A DNA stretch of 64,000 bases from Dermacentor variabilis (lineage: Eukaryota; Arthropoda; Arachnida; Ixodida; Ixodidae), in assembly GCF_050947875.1 (NCBI RefSeq), contig NC_134572.1, positions 133,603,105-133,667,104 of the forward strand, given 5' to 3'. Shown here piece by piece: positions 11,076 to 23,093 of this stretch (positions are counted from its first letter, which is position 1; each line of letters begins with the position of its first letter). The translations under genes were made by a program, and so were the position numbers. The notes under the pieces are model-generated. The model was not told the DNA's origin. It searched no databases and worked only from the letters and a program-made list of their open reading frames with translations.

Positions 11076-11654
11076 TCTGTCATGGCACCAGCGTTGCTTT
11101 CTAACGTTAAACTTCACAATTAATGAATTAATTATTTAGCTCAGTTAGTCAGTTACTCAGCCTATAATTACCTACCTAGGTAACTAACTAATTAAAGAAA
11201 TCAAAAGGCGAGGCTTCAGGACGCAACCGTGGAAGGAGTAATCGCAGCAGTTTTCTTGTGCGGTTTTGTTGCCTCGACCTGTCGTTATGGGGCAGGACGA
11301 GGCCACAACCTTCGATGATGAAGCTTCGAATATCATACGTGGGAACAGATAAAATTGAAAGCGCTAGCATTCGTGCATCCCGTTTTTCATATCTTCTTTA
11401 AAGAAGTGTCATGTCGAGAACTTCCTCAAGCTTATCCGTGAGAATCCGTTTCACACATATCAAATCGCAGATAAGTCTATATATATGCATGTTGTTAGCT
11501 GTCTTCGCCACCTGACAACATGCATCGTGCGCAATGAGCACATTTGTGCCCAGTGAGTTTGAAGGGGTCAAAGTGGCAAAACAAACGGTGAAAGTCAGAG
11601 AGATTAATCAGATGAAACATCCGCTTAGTTACAGGTAAGAGCACTAAACAAGAG

Positions 11655-12065
11655 AAGACTAAAAAAAAAAGAAGAACGCATCAGTTCGCAACTCCATATA
11701 TACGTTTTCAATGAGTCTCGCTTCTTTTAAAAAGCACAGCGCTTTTAAATCAGTTCGGGCCGACGTTGGCTGCGAACAAGGTCCAAGAATTCTGGCTTCC
11801 GTAGGGGTACAGTTCTCAATCTCGTCGAGCGTGGCACTGAGGACTTTTCTTTGCGTACTAAACCGATTACAATCACACAGAAGGTACGCTATCGCCTCTT
11901 TGCACCCGCAAACTTCACATTCAGGACTTGATGCCATTCCGGTGAGGTAGGCGTGGGCATTATAATAAAAGCTACTCCAAGTCATATACGACAAATGAGA
12001 GTTACTTCCCGTCGTGGTGAGCCATGTGGAAAGCGCAGCTTCTGATGAGGATCCAGGGAACAAGA
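11655..12065 (-). pseudogene. LINE 3' end with C-terminal zinc-finger region
   Basis: On the minus strand the frame from 12063 to 11659 ends in a poly(A)-like run (the A-rich tract at 11661-11670 appears as T on the minus strand). It encodes the region after RNase H of I/R1-type LINEs, with a CEVCGC...LLCDC cysteine cluster. The relation to the other RNase H tails at 37.9 kb and 47.4 kb is clear in the CxxC spacing and in the ILGPCS motif. RNase H and RT are missing, so it is a 5'-truncated dead copy. Confidence 0.7.
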
Positions 12066-12109
12066 GGACGAGGAAGAAGACGACGAAGGAGCTGCTGCAC
12101 GTCTAAGTA

Positions 12110-13262
12110 CCATTAGAATACGCTTCCATAGTATGGCATCCAAATAGCGCTGATCTTTCAAGCCAGCTTGAATCTGTTCAAAGCAGGGCAGCCAGGTTTA
12201 TTTTATCAACATATTCATGTTATCAAAGCGTAATGGCGTTGAAGCCAAGACTTCATCTCTCTAATCTTGACACGCGACTCAGGATATCTCTTTCTTCATT
12301 TTTTAACGCGAGAGCGTTAAGGGGCTCGTGTCGCAGAAAGGCCGGTGTGGGCGGCGTTGGCCATGAGCGAAAAATCCCGGAAGGCAGTTCATAAATAAAA
12401 ACAACTTGCAAGATTGGCTGGGTGGGAATCGAACCAGGGTCTACGGAGTGTGAGACGGAGATGTTACCACTCCGCCATGAGTTTGATGGTTCAAATCGGG
12501 GCAGTATTTAAACGAGTAGCGAAGTACGTTTCCGCTACATTTCTTCTGCGCTTGGCGCACACGCAGAGCCATCTTGCGGCAAACACAGAAGACCCCCTCC
12601 GCGCAATGTACGGCGCTGCACCGACAGGTGGCGCGCCACTCGCCCGCTTCTCCCCTTCGTCTCGTCAAGAGCATGCCGAGCGAATGAATGGGTGGTGCGA
12701 ACGGGGTGCGATAACGCTATCGCGTTCCACTCTTGAAGGCGAAGCTTAAGCGTCCTCCAAATATTTTCACTCGATGTACTACAGCAATACAGATTTTGCA
12801 ACTAGGAATTTTCTCCCGGCGCATCATATCTCTTCACGCAGAGACCATCGTCTGAAAGTACAACCAATTTTCGCAAGAATATTGAAATGTCAGAACTCGC
12901 CATTTGTGTTGTCAGTAAAGGAGTGGAATGATCTGCAAGAACAAATAGTTTACCCTTACTGACGTGTCATACTTTAAGACAGAATTACTGATGTATCTTG
13001 ATCGAGCCGACATTCAGTAACCCTAATTCCATCAATATGCATGAAATCGATATTTTATATGGCATACTTCTTGATTGTGAGACGACATCTGTAGTGCTCT
13101 GCTGTTTTGATTTGTAGATGCTCCATTTCTATTGTACTTACTATATGTTGTTATTTTCGTAGGCGTCTGTAACGTTGTTGTAACCTATGATTGTATAGTA
13201 ATCCCCCCCTATGTAATGCCCTCTGGGCCTTTAGGTTATTGAAAAATAAGAAAATAAATATG
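12110..13262 (+). pseudogene. CR1-like LINE C-terminus and 3' end, split by a SINE
   Basis: Before the SINE the frame reads a SVQSRAARFIL-type motif and LHLSNLDTRLRISL, the post-RT segment of CR1-like LINEs. After the SINE it continues with RRDHRLKVQPIFAR and VKEWNDLQ, the usual IKEWN ending. Removing 12305-12760 rejoins the reading. The downstream part to 13262 is 3' UTR-like, with CCCTCTGGGCC and an AATAAATA-type end. It is 5'-truncated. Confidence 0.65.
12305..12760 (-). mobile_element. tRNA-derived SINE-like insertion
   Basis: A tRNA-like head lies on the minus strand at about 12414-12480, with an A-box-like TGGCGGAGTGG (complement of 12468-12478) and a B box GGTTCGATTCCC (complement of 12424-12435). 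The insertion ends are AACGCGAGAGCGTTA at the left and a near reverse complement TAACGCTATCGCGTT close to the right end. ATTTT occurs on both sides as a possible target duplication. It interrupts the CR1-like fossil and so is younger than it. Confidence 0.65.
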
Positions 13263-13427
13263 CCTGCATTTATTGTTATTTTCTGGTCATCTTCCTGGTC
13301 GGATTTGTTCTAGACGTCGGACAACTCGAAAAGATGCCTTCCGTATGGGAGAGCGACGATTGCTGCGCCACCCGTTGCCTCTCAAGGTGCTAGAAGGAAC
13401 CCAGCTGGCCCCGACGAGCACTCCGCC

Positions 13428-13747
13428 ATGACCTCCCAAGGGGTGGCACCGGCTCGAAAACGCCAGCTGGTTTGTACAAGCCCCCCTGAGTGCAAGCGAC
13501 AAGACCCCGGAGAACCTGGAGACGAGTCAACAATCATCGGGGACCACGACGAGGCGAACCTTTAAGACCTAGTTGTGGACGAGGCTGGCTTCCGAATCGT
13601 GCGCCATCGCAAATACAGGACGGTGGGAATTCCAGTGGTGATCACTGCAGCATCCGAAAGAGCTGATTTAAGGCAAGTGAACCCTGTTGATATATTCTGA
13701 GATTATAACGATTCCCGGTGGAGCCTGTCATGTTTGGAGTCGGGCAT
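13428..13747 (+). pseudogene. LINE ORF1 N-terminal part
   Basis: From an ATG at 13428 the frame encodes a Pro/Arg-rich start, then after a stop a VRHRKYRTVGIPVVIT segment and ADLRQVNPVD. I recognise this as the N-terminal region of ORF1 in tick I-type LINEs. It is an RNA-binding, Gag-like protein in intact copies. A stop near 13563 and another near 13698 interrupt it, and at about 13747 an LTR-like insertion cuts it. Confidence 0.55.
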
Positions 13748-14487
13748 GAAATAGCTGGCCCATGCGGTCGTCCAACTTATCGACGCTGAGCACGTTGAAG
13801 GGAAGGACTGCTTCTCATGGAGAACGAGGAATATGGGTTTATTCACTGTCTAATAGGGACGTTAATAAGGACGTTGCAGTTCATCAGTCTAGTATGACTG
13901 CGAGAGAAAGCACACTCAGCAGCCGCACAACAGCTGCTTATAAACACTCTGTCCTCCCTAGATCCCTAGGTGAGGGAAAAACGGCAGTTCACCGCCAATT
14001 CGCAGCGTCCTACGTTATCGTAGCCGAGCCGCCTTTTAGGGGGAGGGTTACACACACTTCCACACAGGTTTTACTGACCATGCCGAGGTGAGTGGGTTCT
14101 GGGAGACAAGGGGCTTGGCCCTAGCAGGCGCCTCTTCATCCCAGTGTTGACCCCGCAGACAATGGCCACCGCGTCTGTCCATGACTTCTAAGCCCCGTGA
14201 GACGGCCGCGCAAAATATCTTCCAGGGGCTCCCCTGCTTCAAACAGAGGCCACGGCTATTTCGCGAACAATGCTTGGTCCGCCGACCGCGTTTAGTCATA
14301 TATGGCGCCGAGGGGGTGTTAACGCGGCACATCGTCGTCCCTACGAAACGAGTCACCGCGGCAGGTGGTGAACGCTTCCATGGTCGCTTCGGGGAAGCTC
14401 GCCACGCTCGCAGCTGCAGCTGGCTGAGAAAACTTTGCATGTCGGCACCTCTGCAGGCCGTTCCTAACAAGCCCCAGCCAAGAGACA
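13748..14487 (-). repeat. Probable solo LTR inside LINE ORF1
   Basis: The LINE frame reads up to WSR at about 13745 and resumes with AQGVLLLEV at 14494, so about 740 bp were inserted. On the minus strand the insert starts TGTCTCTTGG, has a TATA-like TTTATAA near 13940, an AATAAA near 13840, and a CA end at about 13748. The TG...CA ends, TATA then poly(A) spacing and the lack of coding sequence fit a solo LTR. No exact target duplication was found (GGCA against TTCA). Confidence 0.5.
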
Positions 14488-14490
14488 TTT

Positions 14491-15424
14491 CATAGCGCAG
14501 GGAGTATTGCTCTTGGAAGTAGAGACAGAAGGACAAACTATATAACGCCCTTATAGAGACCAAGAATATCAGTGGCATAGCCATATCTGCCCGTGTTCCA
14601 CACAGTTATGTGAAAAACACGTGCATTGTTAGAGAAGTCCAAAATGGTACTCGGATGAAGAGATGCTCACCTACCTGAGACCTCAGGGAATATTCCATGG
14701 GAGATGAATCATCCGTCGGGTCCAAACCTTGTCACCTGAATGGGAGTCAAGGCGCACTGACTCGGTGGTTCTCATATTTGCTCCAAATTTTGAGCGCCCG
14801 CAAAAGATTACCTTCGGTTTTGCTAGACACGAGCTTGTCGACCGCGTGAAGATGTCACCACGCTGTTTTAAGTGTCGGCGCTTCGGAAATATAGCTAAGT
14901 GTTGTCGTGGGGAGCAGAAATGTAAGCACTGTGGCGGTACTCATGACTAAGACGTGTGCAAGTAAAGACAATTTTGTGTGTGAAAACTGCGGCGGCGACC
15001 ACTCAGCTAGATACGGCCGATATACTGCACGGACAGCTGCCCAACAAAGGAATAAGATGTTTGTCTTGGGTCCGAAGAATGCAAACGCACCACCGAACAA
15101 GGACAAGACGTCGAGCGCGTGACACCTACGTGGTTCGGAAACAGAATACGAATCTAATTTCCCATGTTTCACACCGACAAAAGAAGTTATTGAGCCAACG
15201 TGAATAGTCAGTGGCACCGTTCCAAAAGAGTCTGAAAAGGGCGCCTACGCAGCCCCAGTAAACCAACCTAAAATGCCACTTGGAAACACTCAGCAGGAAA
15301 ACTGCCAACATGTGATACGAGCTTTGTTCACGGCACTACGATCACACGTCGCGAAGATCCCTGTGAGCTCAACGAAGAATATGCTGGAAGCAGTGCTGGT
15401 TCTTGAGTCATTAATACTCTGCTC
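14491..15424 (+). pseudogene. LINE ORF1 C-terminal part with zinc knuckles
   Basis: The piece starts with AQGVLLLEVETEGQT, then a SARVPHSYVKN motif and VLIFAPNFERPQKITFGF. It ends in a CCHC array (CFKCRRFGNIAKCC, CKHCGGTHD and further CENCGGDHSA-type copies), typical of LINE ORF1 nucleic-acid binding. After frameshifts, an ALRSHVAKIPVSSTKN-type helix and LEAVLVLESL close ORF1. It stops exactly where the 11.3-kb insertion begins; ORF2 starts just beyond that insertion. Confidence 0.7.
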
Positions 15425-15426
15425 TA

Positions 15427-15780
15427 CACACTAAGAAAAAAAGGAGTACCTCTTACTCTTTTCGGAGAGTCTGGACTCGCCACGTATACGACACACTTTG
15501 TGGGAGACACCCGAACTACCTTTCGGAAGAGAGTCCCGAGACTATCTGTGCTCGATACAAGGTGGTTACGTGACTCCACACCCAATAGTCATGCATACTC
15601 TCTTGTAGTAGTCTCCTAACCCTCTGAAAAGGGTTACACGACTAGTGCTGAGGGAGTCCGTTAACTACTCTGCATGAGTCAGACGACTCAAGATAAGGGG
15701 TCACATGACCACTGCTGAAGGATTCGGGTAACTATTCTTGATGAGTCTGATGAATCCAGCAGTGTGTGTCAAGTTACCCT
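15427..15780. repeat. Left terminal and subterminal repeats of the 11.3-kb segment
   Basis: After the TIR, GAGTC or GACTC occurs repeatedly, and about 15645-15775 consists of two diverged units of roughly 65 bp, each with a GGGTTACACGACT/GGGGTCACATGACC start and a GATGAGTC-like end. Such clustered motifs are typical transposase-binding subterminal regions, though none has been shown here. Confidence 0.5.
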
Positions 15781-15931
15781 TAGTGTGTGGTGCAGGACTC
15801 TTGCAGATAGAGTAAAATAACTAATCCATGTAAGTCGTTTGACTCTCGGATGGCAGTGTCGAGCCGCTTTTCAAAATGTGTCACCAACTTTTGCTGTAAG
15901 TACACACCACTACGGCTAGTTCTCAAGATTC
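15780..15931 (-). other. Candidate exon F, minus strand
   Basis: A good acceptor (pyrimidine-rich, TTTTTACAG) on the minus strand ends before 15931. The following frame used by itself reads GILRTSRSGVYLQQKL...LHGL and closes near 15780. The frame is not continuous with candidate exon E. Coding status is unclear. Confidence 0.25.
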
Positions 15932-16532
15932 CTGTAAAAAGACAACACATAAGAACCCATAGCAAACTTGCCAAAAAGGACATGGCAGGTTAGCAACAAA
16001 AAGTTAACATTTCATCACCCTTTGTCGTCTTCTGGAAAATTCAAATGTGTTAGTCAGCACAGAATCACCATGAAAGCAAGACAGTTCTCATTACTATTAA
16101 ACTGGAATCAATAGCCAACCATGCAAAACAGTGTTAAATAAACATCCAATATGTAGCCTGCAGGTGCATATGCATGACACTGCAATGCAACTCAGAACCA
16201 TAATGAGACCCCAAAATATTATGTAACTCGTGTAGAAGTTCAATGCAGCACTGCACAAGTCTCTAATGTCAAAAATTTATAAGTTAAACCTATTTCACTG
16301 TTCTTCAAGACGTGTTTTTATTTAGAACTTACGATTTACCATTTTAAGCAAGTAAGCTACACATAACAAATAAAAAAGGCTGCACTTATGTACAAAGGAG
16401 ACCAAGATAATCAAGTGCAATAAAAACAATATTCCAACTTAGATTACATAATCTATGCATTATATTATGCTTGCTGAAAACAACTGGTTGGCAGTTGATA
16501 ATCCAATCTAACAGTAAAAGCAGCTGTCTTAC

Positions 16533-16599
16533 CTTATGGTACTCTTGTTGGCACTTTTCCCCCACAACTTGTGCATGTTAGCGTCAGTTGAAAATTGAT
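16533..16599 (-). other. Candidate exon E, minus strand
   Basis: The 67-bp stretch is bounded on the minus strand by TATTTTTCAG and GTAAGA, both close to consensus. One of three frames is open through it. I recognise no domain. Confidence 0.3.
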
Positions 16600-16619
16600 C
16601 TGAAAAATACCACATTAAA

Positions 16620-19600
16620 AATTTGTGCATCAATTTTATTCTGTCATACAACATGCAACAGTGTATAAAAGCTTCACAACAGATAATATTACAAAAATAA
16701 ATACAGCAACATTTATACTAATTGTTTATTTATGTTGACAAACATACTTTTCCAAGACGAAGCATAATAGCTGACACAGACAATTTCACAGATTGAAATA
16801 ACCACTAATACAAAACTTGCCATAATGCAAACACTCTGACAAAATATGTAGCACAGGTAGCTGTATTTTGTTATGGCAAAGATAGCAAGATAGCAAACAA
16901 ACTATACCCAGCTGCATGCACGCAGCTGTAACAATACACATGGCGCACCAAGATCCAAAAGAAACAAAGAGGAAGATGTGAGGAAGGCTTTTTTGTACTC
17001 ATCACAAGTTATCCTGTAAGAGCAGATTATGCACTGCCTGTAATCTACCCTCAGCACGTACGTAAATAAGTTACATTAGGTGCCACATTTACAAATCACT
17101 CATATGATGTTCTTGTGATTGTCCTTATTCCGATTTTTACCTTGGAAAGCATGACTGAGTTACGTAAAGCCTCCCGACGGCTTGGCATATATACAGAAAG
17201 AACTGTTTCTATAAACACTGGAGGCCATGGAAGGATGACTGACACATACCTCTTTTAATTCTTTTGTCTTTGTCTTTATGATTATCTACCACAGTAGTCT
17301 TTTGTAGAGTGAAACACATCCAGATAATACACTGTGGGCAACAAAGTGTGAATACCTGTTCTTGATTTCTACCTTTCTCTGGTGTCCAGCTAAGGTAAGG
17401 TTGGTGCAAAAAATTGTCTTCCCAATGTATGCGCTCCCACAAAACAAAACTGGAGCAGATGATAAGCCACATTAATGGTGCGCAAAATAAACATCTGTTC
17501 TTAACTTACCACTGCCATTCCAATCTGGTGAGATTTTCTGCTTTGTTGTGTACTCTAGCACAGGTGCTACGCAGTTCACTTGGTGCCCAAAGCAACTCTC
17601 ACACCATAGCAGGATGTCAATTTTGTTTTTCAAATTCTAAGCGAAACTCTGGTTATGGGGGACAATTGCAAACTTATAGTTTTGCTTTGTATCTTCATTA
17701 TGTTGTAGAGCAGGGTAGAAAGCAAGAACAGATATCTATAATTTGGGTTCCCACTGTGCATTGCATGGATATGTTTCAATGAATGATACAACTATATCAG
17801 ATATCTATAATTTGGGTTCTCACTGTGCATTGCATGGATATGTTTCAATGAATGATACAACTATTTGGTAGATAAACATATGAAAGATAAGAGAATTAAG
17901 CTTGAAGTCTACCATATCATTAACTGGGAATATTATGTGTAATTGAAATTTTGCGATTCCCAGTGAAGAAACAGTTTTGACAATATGTGCCAAGGCAACT
18001 AAGTCACTCATGCTCACAAAGGAATCAAAAACAAGCAAGATTACAAGAAGTTCGAACTTGCAACCTGAAGTGAGACACCTCACCTGGCACATAATCTGCT
18101 TGTACAAGATGACAAACAATGAGTTACTCTTGCTTTCTCTCTGGGGCATTTGGCTCTTCTGAACACATGCACATTGTGTGGCACAGCTGTGTGGATGTAG
18201 CTGGGCACAGCTGTTATTCAGCATCAATCTGTTTTTATGGTCCTGTGCTATTATTGTAATTTATAATTAGCAAATAGCCTAACTATTGCGTTGATCAGCT
18301 CCATTTTAAACAAAACATACTGACAGATTTCCCTGTTTATCGCTAACAAAGAGATGGGTACATCATTTCAGATTTCAAGAAACAGCTGTGAAACAGAACA
18401 AATGCTTAAGACAGAAAATCTACAGACCAATACTTTTTTATTAAATGCCATGTACTAGCCCTTTCTGCAATGAATACCATTATTAGCAAAAGCTAGCCTG
18501 AAAAAATAATTGGGAAATATTTACAAGAAAGTGCGCGTACAAATATTTTGCCACTATGTAGGACATGACTAAGAAACACCAGCTATACAAAAACTAATGA
18601 CAATTCAAATCTACATAAAACTCCTTATGAATGGCAGTATATTCAAGCCTCTAGTACAAATAATTAAACAAAGTTGTTTCGAGAAGCACTTCCCCTTAAT
18701 AAGTGGGTGTTAGTGTTTCTACAAAAGGGTTAGAAAATGCCTTCCGGCATACCATAGGGAGTTTTATAAATAGCACATGCACGCATCTGCCTAGAAAGCC
18801 CCACGCCCTGCTTGTATTCCTTAGTCATTTTTCGGCATTCTGTTGTATGTCACCGTTTGGATCCCTTAACACTGAGTGCGCAAAACCAAAAAACAGCCTA
18901 TTAATACACTGAATTTTTAGCCTGTAAAGGGGTTGTGTGGCAATGGGGGCAGCCAACTCTAGTGTGAGAACAAACAAACAGTTAGTGAAACCAGTCAAAA
19001 TGTACTCTCAGAAATTTGGAAATGAATGCACAAAGAACCTTGCTGATTGTCACATTATTGTCCCGAACAAGATCGTTTGGTGTTTACAATTCCTAGTTTA
19101 ATTCACTTGCCTCTAGTAAATAGGCTCTGACCTAGAATACTCAGTGTAGGAGACTAACCCAGACCTGGAAGCCAATGTTTAAATCTGAAATAAAGACATT
19201 CATCCCCCGACCACATGGCACTGCTTCGTCATCAGAAGAATCATGCATCCATGGACATATAGTCTGTAAAATTATTTATACATGATCTGTAGCGTTAATC
19301 TTGCATTAACAAATTCTGAAATTAGGAAATACATCTGCTATGTAAAGCACTGCTGTAAACCTGTGTGTTTCAGAAATGCAATAGTCAAAAGGTGTAATAC
19401 AACCAATGTGTGCATGAAACCTATGCTGCATTTGACATTCGTCAGTGTGGCAAATAAGCACTGAGAAATGCCAAGGGTATCATAGCTTGTATGTCTCAAA
19501 CCTTGTATGTGAGTACCACTGGTATATTTGCAGCGAAAAAAAGTCACATTATTACCAGACGTATGAGGGGAACCCATGTTTCTCTAGTTTAATATTTTCT

Positions 19601-19990
19601 TTCTTGTGCTCTTATATCCTTGAGTTTTTCAAAAATAACGGGTGCTTGAAATAAGTACTCTATATTGCTCTTAAATTTATCCTGCACCAGAGCCCGTGTT
19701 ATGTTAAATTTCTTGAACACATTGCAGTGCTGTAGGTTATCGAAGGAAGAAAAAATACCGTAAGTTTTCAGTTTAGCGTTATGTACAACCTGAATTAAGA
19801 ACCTATCAATTACATCCACAAGTACAAAAGAACTATGAGAAACGGGGCATAAAGACAGGTATACATTATAATAGCAGGAGTTGATGGTCAGAACTCTACG
19901 AGAAAGGAACTATTAAAAACTAGGTACTAAAGAAACATGAATTATAATAATAGAAATATTTGCAAAGAATTTGAAGAGACAAATAGAATG
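16620..19990. other. AT-rich interior, no gene recognised; one 69-bp tandem duplication
   Basis: The only structure I see is the tandem duplication at 17731-17866. The longest frame (17820-18227, minus) is Cys- and Val-rich but matches no family I know and overlaps that duplication, so I do not call it a gene. Confidence 0.45.
17731..17866 (+). repeat. 69-bp tandem duplication
   Basis: Two adjacent copies beginning GATATCTATAATTTGGGTT at 17731 and 17800 differ visibly by a C/T change after GGGTT. The near-identity points to a recent local duplication. Confidence 0.9.
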
Positions 19991-20017
19991 TCTGTTCAAA
20001 TCACTCCACCCCAACAT

Positions 20018-20272
20018 TCATCCATGGTTAGATAAGTGATCGATAAGAAAAGAAACAGCTGGTGATGCTGTTTGGATAGATGGAAACTGAGGTACAGCTG
20101 TGAAATAGATGGAACACGTAGAGGGGTCACCAAGTGTTGCGCGCTGGTTGCACAGCAGGTTTCCTTGAGCTCCGGACTCACTCGACACTGATACGTTGAG
20201 CCTGGTTATACGTAGTTCGCTAGAGGCCTGGCCCGAGTATGTGGCATGGCTTGGGTAAAATTTCAAGGCAAC
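20018..20272 (-). other. Candidate exon D, minus strand
   Basis: A strong acceptor (TGTTTTTCAG) precedes GTTGCC at 20272. The frame is open for 84 codons to a stop near 20018 and joins in phase with candidate exon C. An internal GTGAGT could be an alternative donor. No domain recognised; low codon-bias evidence. Confidence 0.3.
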
Positions 20273-21363
20273 CTGAAAAACACAGATTCAGATATATAAG
20301 AACCAAAATATTCTGCACCATAGGGCAAATCTGAAGTTTACCATTTGCACATAGCAGATGATGAAAACAGACTCAAGTCACCAGACTCAAGGTATATAAA
20401 TGTGCAAAAGTGTAAATGAATGTGAAGAGCTGCTTGTAGGATGGAATCCTTCATTTTGTCTTTTCTAGATCAATAATAGTATCTTAACATAAAGTCAAGT
20501 GTACACGACCCTCCCTATTTGTGTCAGTAGGCTATTCCATGCCAGCTGTTCCAACCTGGCACATGACCACTTGGAATTTCTTTTTGAAAACTGGGGGCCC
20601 TTCAATATAGAACAAATCGCAATTTCACGCAATACTTAAAGCAAAAAAAAATTTTTACTGGCGTAAACACTATGTCACATTTTGTGTAACGCACCAAATT
20701 ATGCATCATAAAATGGCATAGCGAAAAAAATTGGTTCCCTCATTAAGAGGGACAAATTTTTAACGACAATGAAGAGAGGCCTTACACCAAAAACTTAACT
20801 GCTTATTAGCCAGTGCTCACTTTATTATGGCCAATTAAAAATGGATCAAATGGCTTATTAACTTTATTTTCACAAAAGTGACCTACAGCAAAAGCTGTAA
20901 ATTTATGTAATCCATGTGTTTAGGACTTGTGCTGTGTGTAAGAACTGGTTTCAGAAAGATACATTATGCAGCAGAGCAGAGAGAGTAGGATGAACTTGGA
21001 AAAGAAGTCAGTTTTGGTGTACGTTTATTGGCCTACTTACCATTGAGGCAGCCCTAGTAAATTTATGCCAAATACCATGTTTGAGAGCACACTGTATTGT
21101 TTTTAAAGTGGTAAAGCTTTATCAAAGTAGTTTTTGTGTTACACAAGAAAACAATTTTACAATTGGTCTCTTGTAGTTTCAAAATTTGCATCGCGTTTCG
21201 TCTAATACACACAGCCTCTTGGAAGCTAAGACAAAATGCATAGACTTGAGCATCCCTGCACAGACAGAAGGGAGTCTAAACTGCTTCGAAGTTACTTCTT
21301 TCATTGCTGAGTGGTTACAAGCCACTTCACTCAAAAAGACGCCGCTTAATTACAGGTATTTAC

Positions 21364-21553
21364 CTGAATATTTCTGTATGCTGTCAGCCTGCTTGGCATC
21401 ATCACTAAGGCTGCCAACTCCCTAGTGGATGTGGTCAGACATGGTGGTGGCAGGATGCAGTGGCAGAAGCCGCCAAGGGCTCCCAACTCCCTAGTGGATG
21501 TAGTCAGGACAGGGTGGTGGTAGGACGCAGGGGTAGGAGCCGCCACAGTGTAC
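21364..21553 (-). other. Candidate exon C, minus strand, with internal duplication
   Basis: The 190-bp stretch is bounded by TTTGTTGCAG and GTAAATA on the minus strand. The open frame contains LTTSTREL twice, reflecting an internal repeat of about 72 bp with a CATCCACTAGGGAGTTGG core. Its phase is compatible with candidate exons B and D. The function is unknown. Confidence 0.35.
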
Positions 21554-21690
21554 CTGCAACAAATTTGCACACCACGTCACGATTTACAATAAAAATTGAG
21601 CTGTCTGTGTAACATGGCTACCAATACAAATAAAGGCAAACAGTTAGGTCCTACGACTCAAATAGAACCCCGACAAAAAAGAAACGGTAC

Positions 21691-22202
21691 TTAAAGGGAC
21701 ACTAAAGTGAAACAATAAATCAGTTTAGACTAATGAAGCATTGTTTGAGAACCCTGCAGGCAGTCATTTCAAAAAATAGTTTGATTATTAGATGAGAAAA
21801 TGAAGGTCCAAGTATCAGTATTTGAATTACGCGCCGAAACCCCAGTGCCGGTACGTCAGCGTGACGTCAGGGATTCTAAAGCATGTTTTCGCATTTGGGC
21901 TGTGTTGGCTGAATAAAGGTTCCCGAAACTGCCCATGTTTATTATTTGGTTCCTTTAGAACACAATGTAGTCAACCTGTACCACTATATATAATTAGTAG
22001 GCCCTAGAAGATGCCATCAAAATCCAAGACATCACAGCCCCCAGGTGCGGGAATTTAAGTAGGCGTCGCCACCCGTATTTCGTTCCTGCGCTTTTCGTGG
22101 CTTGCCAGACGTCTTATCGTTGAATTGGTGGTGTTTTAGGTGTTGCAGAACGGTAATTTACTGATGCAGAAGAAATCATTTTTCACTGTAGTGTCCCTTT
22201 AA
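21691..22202. mobile_element. TTAA-ended MITE
   Basis: The left end TTAAAGGGACACTAAAGTGA is mirrored at the right by TTCACTGTAGTGTCCCTTTAA, an inverted repeat of about 20 bp with one mismatch. Both ends include TTAA, the target used by piggyBac-type transposases. The 512-bp unit has no coding capacity. It sits inside the 11.3-kb segment and is therefore probably a later insertion. Confidence 0.75.
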
Positions 22203-23039
22203 GTTTATGAAAATCCAAACAATGAAAAAAAATGTGCAACTGATTTGTGCATGGAAGCTCGGTTGAAACCTGAGCTCATACTATCAAGTGATCTGCTAGT
22301 CAACTGCAAGCCTGCCACCTTAAAATGTCATTGTAAATTTCTTTACATGCATTATGTAAGCTGCATTAATACAAGTTCAAAATCTCTTAACATAAGTAAA
22401 TCACCAAGCTAATTAAATTAACGAATTCCAGTGGTCGTTAATGCAACAAAGTGCAAGCTCGGAATGAAGCTGGCCAAACTGGGCAGCGAAAAATAACAAT
22501 GTGGTTCTCTACATCTTGTTTTTCTGGCTTTCGCTCTAGCGTTGGAATATACAAGAATTTTGACATTCCTGATATTTCCCCCTGCTAATTTCTATTCCAT
22601 AATGCATAATACTTGAGCAAGAGCAATACTGCTTTCTTTTAACCGTAAATAGTGATAGAACAAGAAAGTTCACTGGAGCCAACATTTTGAGAAAAATCTC
22701 CTCTTTGTCGAAACATTGGCTCCAGCGATGCTCCTTGTTCTACGGCTCTTCATCATGTCAAATCTCTGTCATCCTGTGTACCTCTGTACTTTCGATGTTA
22801 TGTCAATGAAATTGTAATAACAGATCATTAGTAAATGTAATATAGAGATAGGACAAAGGAGGCTTGTGTGTGTTGTCTTCTCTAGCCATTGGGCGATTAC
22901 TCTGTCTCGATGTAAAACTATTACCCTATGCACAATAATACTAAAATACATAAAGACAGGAAAGTGGACACACAAATTACAACAGATAGCATCATATGCT
23001 AATGAGATATGCAAAAGTGCCTGCTACAATTTGTCTCAC
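22203..23039. other. No gene recognised; short inverted GGAGCCAA motif
   Basis: Around 22674-22735 a TGGAGCCAA block is followed by an inverted ATTGGCTCCA, a pattern that recurs in repeats of this type of genome. Nothing else is supported. Confidence 0.4.
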
Positions 23040-23093
23040 CCATAATGTGCTGGATAAGATGGCGACTTCTGGCTGTTGCCATTTCTTGAATAC
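23040..23093 (-). other. Candidate 54-bp exon B, minus strand
   Basis: The minus strand shows a pyrimidine-rich ATTTTATTTTAG acceptor, then 54 bp, then GTGAGA. All three frames are open across it; one joins candidate exon C in phase. No domain recognised. Confidence 0.35.

Noticed and set aside
17820..18227. 135-codon minus-strand frame inside the 11.3-kb segment
   Set aside because: It overlaps a tandem duplication, has no recognised domain and lacks supporting splice sites or conservation.
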